Positions 30,224-38,466 of a DNA stretch of 64,000 nt are shown piece by piece. Source of the DNA: Methylogaea oryzae (GTDB lineage: Bacteria; Pseudomonadota; Gammaproteobacteria; Methylococcales; Methylococcaceae). Location of the stretch: NCBI RefSeq assembly GCF_019669985.1, contig NZ_AP019782.1:3900001-3964000 (forward strand). Reading direction: 5' to 3'. The notes under the pieces were generated by a model. The model saw only the letters and a program-made list of their open reading frames with translations, was not told where the DNA came from and made no database searches. Numbering within the stretch: position 1 is the stretch's first letter; each line of letters starts with the position of its first letter. The position numbers and the translations under genes were made by a program.

Positions 30224-31536
30224 GCGACCACCACCTTTTGTTGCGGATCGAAGTCGAATTTAGCCGGCGACCCGGTGAGCGTCACCGGCAAGCTGTCGAT
30301 GCCTTCCACCCGCAGGCGCACCAGGTATTCGCCGGCCGCGACGCCGGGCAGGCTGAAGCTTAACGTGGTCGGTTGCTGGGGATCGGCGGGATTGGTCACG
30401 GCTGTCGGCGCGATTTCGTCCGATCCGAACAACAGCGTGGCGCGTTTTTCCTGTTCCGGCCGCAGGCGCGGCGTACAGGTCAGCTCCAGATCGAGATTGC
30501 CCGGCGCGGCATTGAGGGGAGACACGCTGATCAGCGGCGCCAGGGCGATAGGGACGCCGTTGGTGGTCCACGCTGGCGCGTCCGGCCGCGCCACGCGCAG
30601 GGACAGGCGATAAAAGCCGATGGCCCATTGGTGCATGGCGTCGGCGTCTTCGGCAACGGACGGCAGGTGGACCGACAGTCCGGTCGGTGAGGGGGCGGCT
30701 GTCGGAGACAGCTCTTGCAAAACCGCCGAGCGTTCGTTTTCCAGCAGCGCCGTCACCGTGCCGGGGCCGTCGAGATGGGCGCCGGCCACCGCCAAGTCGT
30801 CGCCCAAGCGCATTGCGGGCAGCAGATCGGAGGCGGCCGGATGCACGCCGCTGAGCGTCGGCGCCGGTGAGCCGAAAGCCACCGGGCCGCGGTCGTCCTG
30901 GCCGCGCTTGAGTACCGGTGGCGCCACTTTCGTGCCGGCGGTGCTTTGGATCAAGACCACCGAAGCCGTGTAGGCCATGGTCGGGCGGTAGCGGGCCTGC
31001 ATCGCCGTCCACATTTTCGACAGTTCGTCCGCGTTCAGATACACCGGCGAAAGCTTGATGAGCTCCGCTTGGTCGGCCAGATCGTCGGCGGCAAGGCTGC
31101 CGAAGGGCGACGGCAGGATGGAGCCGTCCACCGGTGACACCCCGCCCAGCACGATGCGCAAGCGGTCCCGCGTCAGCACCGGTGTATCGTGCAGCAGTTG
31201 CATGGCATAGCCCAACAGGATTTCGGCGTTCATGTCCTTCGAGCCATAGGCGGTCAGCAAATAATGCAGGTCCAGCGACAGCGGCGGATTGGCGACGCGG
31301 TTTCCGGCCACGTCGCGGGCGGGCAGGCCCACGTTGCGCCAACCCAGGTTGGGGGTAACTTGATAAAGGAACAGGTTGAGCTGGTTGGGCTCGTTGCTGC
31401 CGGTTTCCACCCGGTCGGGCGGCATGGCGGTGACGGAAAAGCTCCCCACCGACGACAAGTCGTGGTTGAGCAAGCCGTCGTTGAGCAAATCCTTCAGCGC
31501 AGCGGTCACCGCCGCGATCGCCAGGGGGCCACTCAT
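30220..31536 (-). CDS. DUF4255 (Pvc16_N) tail terminator protein
   Basis: 438 residues. The N-terminal 190 residues are DUF4255, with AIAAVTAALKDLLNDGLL, VSVTAMPPDRVETG-like sequence, NQLNLFLYQVTPNLGWRNVG and LHYLLTAYGSKDMNAEILLG. This is the Afp16-type protein that caps the tube/sheath and fixes length. The C-terminal half has two Ig-like beta domains, shown by VSPLNAAPGNLDLELTCTPR and AGEYLVRLRVEGIDSLPVTL. Known Afp16 lacks such a long tail, but extended DUF4255 proteins are common in this eCIS subtype. Confidence 0.9.
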
Positions 31537-32375
31537 CGGCCACCTCCGCTACGGGATTTCAAATAGTCCTCCAGGCTCAGCTTAGGCGCGGCGGGACGAG
31601 CCGTGGGGGCGGCAGCCGGCTTGCCCGCCGTGGCGCGGATTTCCACCCGGCCGATGGTGACCTGGATGGTGGGGGGAGCGCTTGCCGCCGGGCGTTCCGG
31701 CGGCGACTGGCGACGCTGCGGGGAAGAAAGCGCCGCCCGTCTTGGTTGCGGCGGGCTGGGCGCGAAAGGCGGCGGCGTCGCCTTGCCTTCCGTTCCATCC
31801 CCTTCCGGCTGGGAAGGCCGCGCGCCCGAAGGTGCGCCAATGCTGGCATCCACTTGAACGGTGGGAACGGCAGAAGGCTTAGCCGCGCTGGTTGGCGCAG
31901 CCACGGAAGCGGGCGCGGCCTTTTCCACCTGACGCTCTTGGGCGGCGAACGGATTGATCGGCTGCAAACGCTCCACCGTGTGCTCCACGCGGGTTTCGAC
32001 CACACGCAAGAGCGCGGGCGGGTTGGCGGCCACCGTTTGCGGCGCGGCGTTGCCAACGGCGCCCCGGTTGTCTGTGTCGATTTGGCGCCGAATCACGTGT
32101 GACATGGCTTCTTGGCGGGGCGCGCTTGGCTGCGGGGCTTGCGCGGGCTGTGCCGCAACGGGCTGCGACAGGGCGGAGGCAGCGGGCGGCTGCGGTTCCG
32201 CAAACCCAAGCGGCTGCGCCTGCGCATCCTCGCCATCGGGGAGCTGGGTGCCGCCCCACGGGGAAGCGTTCCAACCGGCGTCCTGCCGCGGCTCGAACAG
32301 CGACGGGCGGCGCCGCTGCAACGTCGGCGCCCGTTCCTGGGCGCAATCCAATAAATGGCTGAAGAAATCGGACAC
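31533..32375 (-). CDS. Proline/alanine-rich conserved eCIS protein
   Basis: 280 residues from a GTG start. Conserved-looking ends (N-terminal SDFFSHLLDCAQERAPTLQ and RRRPSLFEP; C-terminal IQVTIGRVEIRA and LSLEDYLKSRSGGG) flank about 200 residues of low-complexity Pro/Ala/Gln sequence. Proteins with this layout are often found between the chaperone and DUF4255 genes of eCIS loci; function is unknown. The unstructured centre could be a scaffold or linker, and no enzymatic motif is visible. It overlaps the DUF4255 gene by 4 nt. Confidence 0.75.
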   Translation of the reverse strand: MSDFFSHLLDCAQERAPTLQRRRPSLFEPRQDAGWNASPWGGTQLPDGEDAQAQPLGFAEPQPPAASALSQPVAAQPAQAPQPSAPRQEAMSHVIRRQIDTDNRGAVGNAAPQTVAANPPALLRVVETRVEHTVERLQPINPFAAQERQVEKAAPASVAAPTSAAKPSAVPTVQVDASIGAPSGARPSQPEGDGTEGKATPPPFAPSPPQPRRAALSSPQRRQSPPERPAASAPPTIQVTIGRVEIRATAGKPAAAPTARPAAPKLSLEDYLKSRSGGGR

Positions 32376-32388
32376 GGCGGCGCCCCCG

Positions 32389-32469
32389 TCACACCGGATT
32401 CGGACGCATCGGCGGACGTGATACGGCCATCGTTGCGATCGGGGAACTACCCGGGGCCACGGTATCCAT
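32389..32469 (-). CDS. Possible 26-residue mini-ORF in the eCIS operon
   Basis: An ATG five bases after the chaperone gene stop opens a short frame reading MDTVAPGSSPIATMAV and ending just before the next gene. It fills the only gap of about 100 bp between these two genes. The ribosome-binding site (AAGG, 2-3 nt away) is poorly spaced. It may be leader sequence only. Confidence 0.25.
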   Translation of the reverse strand: MDTVAPGSSPIATMAVSRPPMRPNPV

Positions 32470-32473
32470 TGCC

Positions 32474-33214
32474 TTAACCTCCCACCCTATCCAAATAAAA
32501 GCGCCGCCGCCGGCTACTCATCGCCAGGATGTCCCGCTCGCTCCAGCCATAGGCGGACGCCAGCGTGTGTACATCCAGCAGCAAGCGGGCGGCCCAATCC
32601 TCGATTTCGCCCCACAGGTAAGCCAGAATGTCGAAGGCCATGCTCCAGCGGTGCAAGCAGGCGGGGCAATCCAACGCCACCTGTACGTCCGCTTGCGGAT
32701 CGGCCTGGGCCATGGCCTCCATCACGCCTTGCCGCACCGTCTCCGGCAAAGCCGCAATCTCGACCGAGCCGCCCTGGCGGCTTACGCTTTGCACGCAGCG
32801 CCCCAGCAACCGTTCGCGCTGGCCGCTGCCGGCCGCCGTTTCCGCAACGTCGAGCAAATCGGCGCTGGCGGGCGGAACAAACCGCACTTGGTGGCCGTCA
32901 ATCTCCACACAATGGCTTTCGGCAAGTTCGGCGGCCGGTACACGGATTTCCTGGGCGCTGAAAGCCAGCTCCAGCTTTTCTCCGCATTGCGGACACGCCG
33001 CGACGGCTTCGAAACGGGGGCCGAACAAAGCCTCCCGCAACGTCAGCAACCGCCCGTCCCGCTGGCCCATGGTCAACCCGGCCAGCTCTTCCGGCGAAGC
33101 TTCTGGCCAGCCTGCGGACAGCAGGGTCAACGCCCTGCGCAAAGGCGCTTGCGCCGCCCCCCGCTCCCAGGCGTCAAGCAATGTTGCGGCGTTCAACACC
33201 ATCACCGCCGGCAC
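32474..33214 (-). CDS. T4-type baseplate hub assembly chaperone with zinc-ribbon motifs
   Basis: 246 residues. The pattern LDAWERGAAQAPLRRALTLL, LTMGQRDGRLLTLREALFGP and DVHTLASAYGWSERDILAMS matches the T4 family baseplate hub assembly chaperone found in eCIS loci. Two Cys pairs, CPQC (74-77) and CPAC (near 185), can form a zinc ribbon; this feature is usual in eCIS homologues. Expected role: helping hub assembly, not part of the final particle. It sits 14 bp after the tube gene. Confidence 0.82.
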   Translation of the reverse strand: MPAVMVLNAATLLDAWERGAAQAPLRRALTLLSAGWPEASPEELAGLTMGQRDGRLLTLREALFGPRFEAVAACPQCGEKLELAFSAQEIRVPAAELAESHCVEIDGHQVRFVPPASADLLDVAETAAGSGQRERLLGRCVQSVSRQGGSVEIAALPETVRQGVMEAMAQADPQADVQVALDCPACLHRWSMAFDILAYLWGEIEDWAARLLLDVHTLASAYGWSERDILAMSSRRRRFYLDRVGG

Positions 33215-33228
33215 CGGCCTTATCCGAT

Positions 33229-33759
33229 TTAAGCCGGTTCGGTGTAGCTCGGCTCGCTAGGCTCGGCCACTTCCGTGTCGCGGATCCAGCCTTCGTTTTC
33301 CAGCTTGATGTGCTGAATGGCGACGGCGTTGGCGTTGGCGTCCAGATCGGGCAGGGCCTGGAACTCCGACACCCAGCAGCGGAAGATCTTGTAAGCCATG
33401 GCCACCTGGCCGGCTTCGTTGTAGACCTTGACAATGATGTTCTTGCGGAAGTCCTTCAGCGACACCTCCGAGCCCAGCCCGGCGCCGAAGTTCCACACCT
33501 TGTTGGCCCATTGTTCGAAGTCCTTGTCGTGGGTCACGCCGCGTTCCAGGGTGATGGCCTCGTATTCCGTGCGGCCCGGCGATTTGCGGCTGCTGCTGGG
33601 ATCGCCGCCGTCGCGGTGTTTCACCACCTCGGTGGTGCGTTTCAGGCTGCTGACTTTGCTGACGCCGGCCACCGCCGTGGTGCTGCCCTCGAAAAACACC
33701 TGGAATTTGAAGTTTTTGTAAGGGTCGAAGCGCTGGGTGTTTACAGTGAACTGTGCCAT
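33229..33759 (-). CDS. eCIS inner tube protein (gp19-like)
   Basis: 176 residues. The pattern FTVNTQRFDPYKNFKFQVFF, GVSKVSSLKRTTEVVKHRDG, EAITLERGVTHDKDFEQWAN and AVAIQHIKLENEGW is the classical tail-tube (Hcp-like/gp19) protein of Afp/PVC-type systems. Only one tube gene is present, while Afp has two (Afp1 and Afp5), so one protein must make the whole tube, or adaptor proteins replace the second. Confidence 0.96.
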   Translation of the reverse strand: MAQFTVNTQRFDPYKNFKFQVFFEGSTTAVAGVSKVSSLKRTTEVVKHRDGGDPSSSRKSPGRTEYEAITLERGVTHDKDFEQWANKVWNFGAGLGSEVSLKDFRKNIIVKVYNEAGQVAMAYKIFRCWVSEFQALPDLDANANAVAIQHIKLENEGWIRDTEVAEPSEPSYTEPA

Positions 33760-33791
33760 TGGCTTACTCCTGGCGAAATCCGTTTTTGTGG

Positions 33792-35492
33792 TTAAACCTC
33801 AACCTGGCCGGCGATTTGCTGGAGCTTGATGACGACAAACTCGGCCGGTTTCAGGGGCGCAAACCCGACCACGACATTGACGATTCCCAGGTCGATGTCG
33901 TTTTGGGTGGTGGTTTCCTTATCGCATTTGACGAAATAGGCGTCGCGCGGCGAGCTGCCCTGGAACGCGCCTTGGCGGAACAGGTTGTGCATGAACGCGC
34001 CCACATTCAGGCGGATCTGGCTCCACAGCGGTTCGTCGTTGGGCTCGAACACCACCCACTTCAAGCCGCGGAACAGGCTTTCCTCGATATACAGCGCGGT
34101 GCGGCGGACGGGGACGTATTTGTATTCGTCCGCCAGTTGGTCGGCTCCTTTGAGGGTGCGGGAACCCCATACCACCCGGCCGCCGGTGGAAAAAGCCCGC
34201 AGGCAATTGATGCCCAGCTGGTTCAGTTCGCCGTTTTCCGGATCGGTCAGCACCACGCTGAGGGAAGGCACCCCGACCAGGGTGGCGTCCAGGCCCGCCG
34301 GCGCTTTCCAAACGCCCCGCTGGGCGTCGGTGCGGGCGAAGATGCCGGCTACGGCGCCGCAGGCGTCGAAATCCTCCATCTGGCCGTCGCGCAGCGGGTT
34401 GGGTTGGCGCAGGCGCGGAAAGAACAAAGCGGCGTTGCGGCTGCGGGTGCCCACGTCGTCGTTGTTGGCGTCGAGGAATTTCTCCTTGGCCTTGTCCTTG
34501 TCGGTCCAGCCCTTGGGCGCATCCACGATCAGCATGGCGCGGCGCTTTTCGCAGTAAGCGGCGGCGGCGGCGATGACGTTCACGTCGACGAACACCGTAT
34601 CGGCCGAAGCATGATGGGTCGGGATGCACAGAAGATTGAACAGGTCCACCTGCTCCAGGGCGTAAATACCTTTTTTCAGGCTTTCGCCGTTGGCCGGCAG
34701 CAAGTCCAGCGCCGTCAGGGGCAATCCATCAGATACCGCTTTGTCGGCGTCCGACAATGCCTTGTCCAGGGCCGTCTTGGTGGTGGTCACGGCCGCCTGT
34801 TCCGTCGCCACATTGGCCGGATCGGAATTCTGCTTCTCGAACAGGGCTTTCTTGGCGACAGCGTAGTCGTTTTCCGCCTTGCTCAGCGCGTCGACACCGG
34901 CGGCGATGGTGGCTCCGCTGTCGGGTACGCCGTTATAGCGCAACAGGCTGGAACCGGCCTCCAGCACTTTGTCCACCCGGCGGGAGCTGTCCTTGACCGT
35001 GACGTTGGCGAAGCGCTCGGTCTTGCCGCCGGGGGCGGTGTCGCGCACGCTGACGTTGAACAAATCCGCCTTAGTCACGCCCATGGCGGCGGCGACCGAG
35101 TCGGACAGGTTGTCCGTATCCACGCTGACCCGCAGGCCGATACCCCATTTACCCTCGCTGGCGGCGACAAAGTCGAAGTCGCCCACCGTCAGCGGGGCAA
35201 TGGCGGCGGCGGAAGCGCCCTCATCGTTTTTGTAGAGGCGCACGATAATCGCCTGGCCGCCGCCGTTGAGGAAGAAATCGCGCACGGCGAACCCCAGGGC
35301 GCTCTCGCTCCAAAGGCCGCCGAAAGTCTTCTCGAAATCGCCGAAACCGTTGATGGTGAACGCTTTGTTGGTCGGTCCACGGGCAGCCCGGCCGACAAAC
35401 GCGGTAATGGAGGTGGCGACACCGGTAATGGTCCGTACGCCACTGGGAATCTCCTCGACGTAGACCCCGGGATAGCTTAATGCGACTGGCAT
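33792..35492 (-). CDS. eCIS contractile sheath protein
   Basis: 566 residues. Tail sheath signatures are SYPGVYVEEIPSGVRTITGV (N-terminal), TSITAFVGRAARGP, AKEKFLDANNDDVGTRSRN and a C-terminal domain with VVWGSRTLKGADQLADEYKY, YIEESLFRGLKWVVFEPNDE and LWSQIRLNVGAFMHNLFRQG. A helical insertion (about 180-235, ALSKAENDYAVAKKALFEKQ) is probably the surface domain. It has a strong AGGAGG Shine-Dalgarno sequence and is the first gene of the eCIS operon. One sheath gene is present, versus three in Afp. Confidence 0.97.
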   Translation of the reverse strand: MPVALSYPGVYVEEIPSGVRTITGVATSITAFVGRAARGPTNKAFTINGFGDFEKTFGGLWSESALGFAVRDFFLNGGGQAIIVRLYKNDEGASAAAIAPLTVGDFDFVAASEGKWGIGLRVSVDTDNLSDSVAAAMGVTKADLFNVSVRDTAPGGKTERFANVTVKDSSRRVDKVLEAGSSLLRYNGVPDSGATIAAGVDALSKAENDYAVAKKALFEKQNSDPANVATEQAAVTTTKTALDKALSDADKAVSDGLPLTALDLLPANGESLKKGIYALEQVDLFNLLCIPTHHASADTVFVDVNVIAAAAAYCEKRRAMLIVDAPKGWTDKDKAKEKFLDANNDDVGTRSRNAALFFPRLRQPNPLRDGQMEDFDACGAVAGIFARTDAQRGVWKAPAGLDATLVGVPSLSVVLTDPENGELNQLGINCLRAFSTGGRVVWGSRTLKGADQLADEYKYVPVRRTALYIEESLFRGLKWVVFEPNDEPLWSQIRLNVGAFMHNLFRQGAFQGSSPRDAYFVKCDKETTTQNDIDLGIVNVVVGFAPLKPAEFVVIKLQQIAGQVEV

Positions 35493-35929
35493 TGGATTCC
35501 TCCTAACATGAATTCCGTTTACGGTTTCGTCGGCAAGCTTCCGCTATCGGCCTTAATTGGCTTTCCAAATCCGTGGCAGACGTCGGTACAAACCCTGGAA
35601 AGAGCGGATATCTCCCGCTCGATTAAGCTACCGTCTTGGTGAAATCGCGTCTGTAATCCACAGGCGAATCTTGTGTAGGCCATCGCTTTAGTTCGCGTAA
35701 GCCACGACTTACACGTCCGCCCAGCAGGGATTCGAGACGGACGCCAATACGGCGATCGCCCTGGCGTCAGCCAGGATTGGGCTATCGAGGAATGACTGGA
35801 AAAAAACCCGAGCGAGATGCGCTTATTCGCTTTTCCCGCGGTAAGCCGCGACGGCTACGATGAATTGCAGGGAAGAGAACGGCCGGGGAAACCGCGAACC
35901 GGACGGGTCAAAATGGAGGAGCGGAGGCC
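35493..35929. promoter_or_regulatory. Leader/regulatory region upstream of the eCIS sheath gene
   Basis: About 440 bp without any convincing coding frame, less GC-rich than the neighbouring genes. It carries inverted repeats: GAGCGG/CCGCTC near 35601-35620 and CCTGGC/GCCAGG near 35760-35776, the latter with a second short arm CCAAT/ATTGG outside. AGGAGG immediately precedes the sheath start. I cannot assign -10/-35 boxes with confidence. It must hold the promoter for the 26.7-kb operon, because the upstream gene ends in its own terminator. Confidence 0.5.
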
Positions 35930-35960
35930 AAAACGGCCGGACGGATTTGCCGCCCGGCCG
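35930..35960 (-). terminator. Terminator of the cytochrome b561-like gene
   Basis: On the minus strand CGGCCGG pairs with CCGGCCG with a further CGG/CCG extension across one mismatch, a 5-nt loop and then TTTT. It lies 60 bp after the cytochrome gene stop and separates that gene from the eCIS operon. Confidence 0.65.
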
Positions 35961-36019
35961 CTATGTTGCTAGAGAAGGGGAAGAAGAGGGAACGCCGACA
36001 GCGGGTGGCTCAGCGATTT

Positions 36020-36607
36020 TCAGTCCACATCGCCGTCGCGACGTTGCTTACGGCCCGTCAACATGGCTCTAGCCAAATTCTCGCCGTGCACGTAGCTTTC
36101 CGCCAGCACGCCCAGCACATGCACGACAACCAGCGCCAAGCTGATATTGGCGAAGGTTTCGTGCCAATGTTCCAGCTTTTTTTCCACCGCTTTGCCGGCA
36201 TCTCCCAGCCACGGCGCCAGAGGACCGGCCCCTTTGTCGGCCGCATAAACGGCCAAACCGCTGACCGTGACGGCCAGCAACAACGACAAGAGCGCCACAA
36301 CCATCCAGCCGCCGGGGGGATTGTGGCCGAGATAACGAGGCGGATTGGGCCTCGACAAGCGAACGAGATATTCCTTGACCGTCGCCAAGGGACGAACGAA
36401 ATCGGTAAAGCGGGCGCGGCGCGGCCCAACCAAGCCCCACACCAACCGAAACGCCAGCAAACCCAATACGCCGTAGCCGGCCGCCACGTGGATTTGCAGC
36501 CAATCGTCCTCGCTGGCGTAGGCGACGACAAAAGCGGCCACCAGCAGCCAGTGGAACAAACGCAGCAGGGGATCCCAAACGCTGACTTCAGACGGAGTGC
36601 TGTTCAT
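36020..36607 (-). CDS. Cytochrome b561-type membrane protein
   Basis: 195 residues from the ATG at 36607, preceded by AGGAG; longer frames have no ribosome-binding site. Four hydrophobic segments are visible: about 14-32, 42-60, 98-120 and 145-168. Histidines that can ligate heme b occur in FHWLLVAAF, IHVAAGYGV, EHWHETFANI and VVVHVLGV. This matches small diheme cytochrome b561/YceI-type electron carriers that transfer electrons from quinol to a periplasmic partner. No partner cytochrome c is adjacent. It is divergent from cbbM. Confidence 0.85.
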   Translation of the reverse strand: MNSTPSEVSVWDPLLRLFHWLLVAAFVVAYASEDDWLQIHVAAGYGVLGLLAFRLVWGLVGPRRARFTDFVRPLATVKEYLVRLSRPNPPRYLGHNPPGGWMVVALLSLLLAVTVSGLAVYAADKGAGPLAPWLGDAGKAVEKKLEHWHETFANISLALVVVHVLGVLAESYVHGENLARAMLTGRKQRRDGDVD

Positions 36608-36932
36608 GCTCGAACTCCTATTGAATAAGGACAGGTATTTTACGGCTTTTCCGGCGGCCTTTAGGCCGACCATGGCACGTTCCGGCGATCTCGCCTCAAA
36701 GGACGATACCCGCGTTGCGCGGCATTCGCGGCCGCCGGCGGATAAAAAGCCGAGGTTTTCCGGTGGATGCATAATATGCAAATCAAAACGGACGCCCTTA
36801 GCATCATAACGGCCTAATGCAAGCCATCAACGCATTTGACTGGTGTCCTCGCCATGGGCGGGCTATAGTTCCGCCCAGCCTGAAACCGGGTAGTCCACCA
36901 CTCAATCCAACATATCAAAATAAGAGAACGCC
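36608..36932. promoter_or_regulatory. Divergent promoter region of cbbM and the cytochrome b561 gene
   Basis: A 325-bp stretch without a gene. TTGACT (36836-36841) and TATAGT (36864-36869) are promoter-like but 22 bp apart, too far for a standard sigma-70 pair. Two inverted repeats stand out: TGCATA-A-TATGCA at 36768-36780, and GGGCGG/CCGCCC (36856-36861 and 36871-36876) bracketing the TATAGT hexamer. Either may be an operator, for instance for a CbbR-type regulator, which is not encoded in this window. The cbbM start has AAGAG 6 nt upstream. Confidence 0.45.
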
Positions 36933-38315
36933 ATGGATCAGTCCAACCGCTATGCCCGACTCGACCTGAACGAAGCCGACCTCATCAAAGGCGGCCGCCA
37001 CGTGCTGTGCGCCTACATCATGAAGCCGAAAGCGGGCCATGGCGACTACCTGTCCACGGCCGCCCACTTCGCCGCCGAATCCTCCACCGGCACCAACGTG
37101 GAAGTGGGCACCACCGATGAATTCACCCGCGGCGTCGACGCCCTGGTGTACGAAATCGACGAAGCCCGCGAGATCATGAAGATCGCCTACCCGGTGGAGC
37201 TGTTCGACCGCAACATCAAGGACGGCCGCGCCATGATCGTGTCTTTCCTGACCCTGGCCATCGGCAACAACCAGGGCATGGGCGACGTGGAATACGCCAA
37301 GATGGTGGACTTCTACGTGCCGCCTTGTTATCTGCAGCTGTTCGACGGCCCGGCCATCAACATCGTCGACATGTGGCGCATCCTCGGCCGGCCGCTGGTG
37401 GACGGCGGCATGGTGGTGGGCACCATCATCAAGCCCAAGCTGGGCCTGCGTCCGCAACCCTTCGCCGACGCCTGCCACCAGTTCTGGCTGGGCGGCGACT
37501 TCATCAAGAACGACGAGCCGCAGGGCAACCAGATCTTCGCCCCGCTCAAGGAAACCATCCCCCTGGTGGCCGACGCCATGCGCCGCGCCCAGGACGCCAC
37601 CGGCGAGGCCAAGCTGTTCTCCGCCAACATCACCGCGGACGACCCGTTCGAAATGATCGCCCGCGGCGAATACATCCTGGAAACCTTCGCCGAAAACGCC
37701 AGCCATGTCGCCTTCCTGGTGGACGGCTACGTCGGCGGCCCGACGGCGGTCACCACCTGCCGCCGCTACTTCCCCAACCAGTTCCTGCACTACCACCGCG
37801 CCGGCCACGGCGCCGTCACCAGCCCGCAATCCAAGCGCGGCTACACGGCTTTCGTGCACTGCAAAATGTCGCGTCTGCAGGGCGCGTCCGGCATCCACAC
37901 CGGCACCATGGGCTACGGCAAGATGGAAGGCGGCGCGGAAGACAAGAACATCGCCTACATGCTGGAGCGCGATGCCGCGGACGGCCCGTTCTACCACCAG
38001 GAATGGCTGGGCATTAAGCCCACCACGCCGATCATCTCCGGCGGCATGAACGCCCTGCGCCTGCCCGGCTTCTTCGACAACCTGGGCCACTGCAACGTCA
38101 TCCAGACCTCCGGCGGCGGCGCTTTCGGCCACAAGGAAGGCGGCGCGGCCGGCGCCAAATCGCTGAAGCAGGCCCGCGACGCCTGGCTTGCCGGCATCAA
38201 CTTGGTGGAATACGCCAAAGACCACCCGGAACTGAAGGGCGCCTTCGAAACCTTCCAAGGCGATGCGGACAAGCTCTTCCCAGGCTGGCGCGAAGCGCTG
38301 AAGGTGCACAAATAA
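36933..38315 (+). CDS. cbbM: Form II ribulose-1,5-bisphosphate carboxylase/oxygenase
   Basis: 460 residues, the usual length of form II RuBisCO, which assembles from large subunits only; no small-subunit gene is present. The active site is intact: GTIIKPKLG with Lys167, [14 protein letters not shown] with the lysine that is carbamylated (Lys192) and the Mg ligands Asp194 and Glu195. The start region [20 protein letters not shown] is typical of CbbM. It fixes CO2 on RuBP in the Calvin cycle. The cbbQ/cbbO activase genes, usually directly downstream, lie about 17 kb away on the opposite strand. The gene ends in a strong terminator. Confidence 0.99.
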   Translation: MDQSNRYARLDLNEADLIKGGRHVLCAYIMKPKAGHGDYLSTAAHFAAESSTGTNVEVGTTDEFTRGVDALVYEIDEAREIMKIAYPVELFDRNIKDGRAMIVSFLTLAIGNNQGMGDVEYAKMVDFYVPPCYLQLFDGPAINIVDMWRILGRPLVDGGMVVGTIIKPKLGLRPQPFADACHQFWLGGDFIKNDEPQGNQIFAPLKETIPLVADAMRRAQDATGEAKLFSANITADDPFEMIARGEYILETFAENASHVAFLVDGYVGGPTAVTTCRRYFPNQFLHYHRAGHGAVTSPQSKRGYTAFVHCKMSRLQGASGIHTGTMGYGKMEGGAEDKNIAYMLERDAADGPFYHQEWLGIKPTTPIISGGMNALRLPGFFDNLGHCNVIQTSGGGAFGHKEGGAAGAKSLKQARDAWLAGINLVEYAKDHPELKGAFETFQGDADKLFPGWREALKVHK

Positions 38316-38337
38316 GCGGATTCCGCTTCGACGAGCA

Positions 38338-38367
38338 AAGCCCCGGCCGGTCCGGGGCTTTTTTATT
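38338..38367 (+). terminator. Rho-independent terminator of cbbM
   Basis: AAGCCCCGG pairs with CCGGGGCTT and is followed by TTTTATTT, 22 bp after the cbbM stop. cbbM is therefore probably monocistronic. Confidence 0.9.
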
Positions 38368-38466
38368 TGTCGCTCCTGCGCGGAGCGCGGCAACGACCCA
38401 AGCCGCTTGCCTTCGTCGCCTTTCTCGCCTACAAAGCGCCTAACCTTTTCCAACCCGGAATTTTTC

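Noticed and set aside
33753-35480. 575-codon open frame antisense to the sheath gene
   Set aside because: The sheath gene is strongly supported with Shine-Dalgarno sequence and motifs.
35493-35860. c-di-GMP riboswitch in the sheath leader
   Set aside because: Some stem-loops exist but the conserved GEMM sequence blocks were not found.
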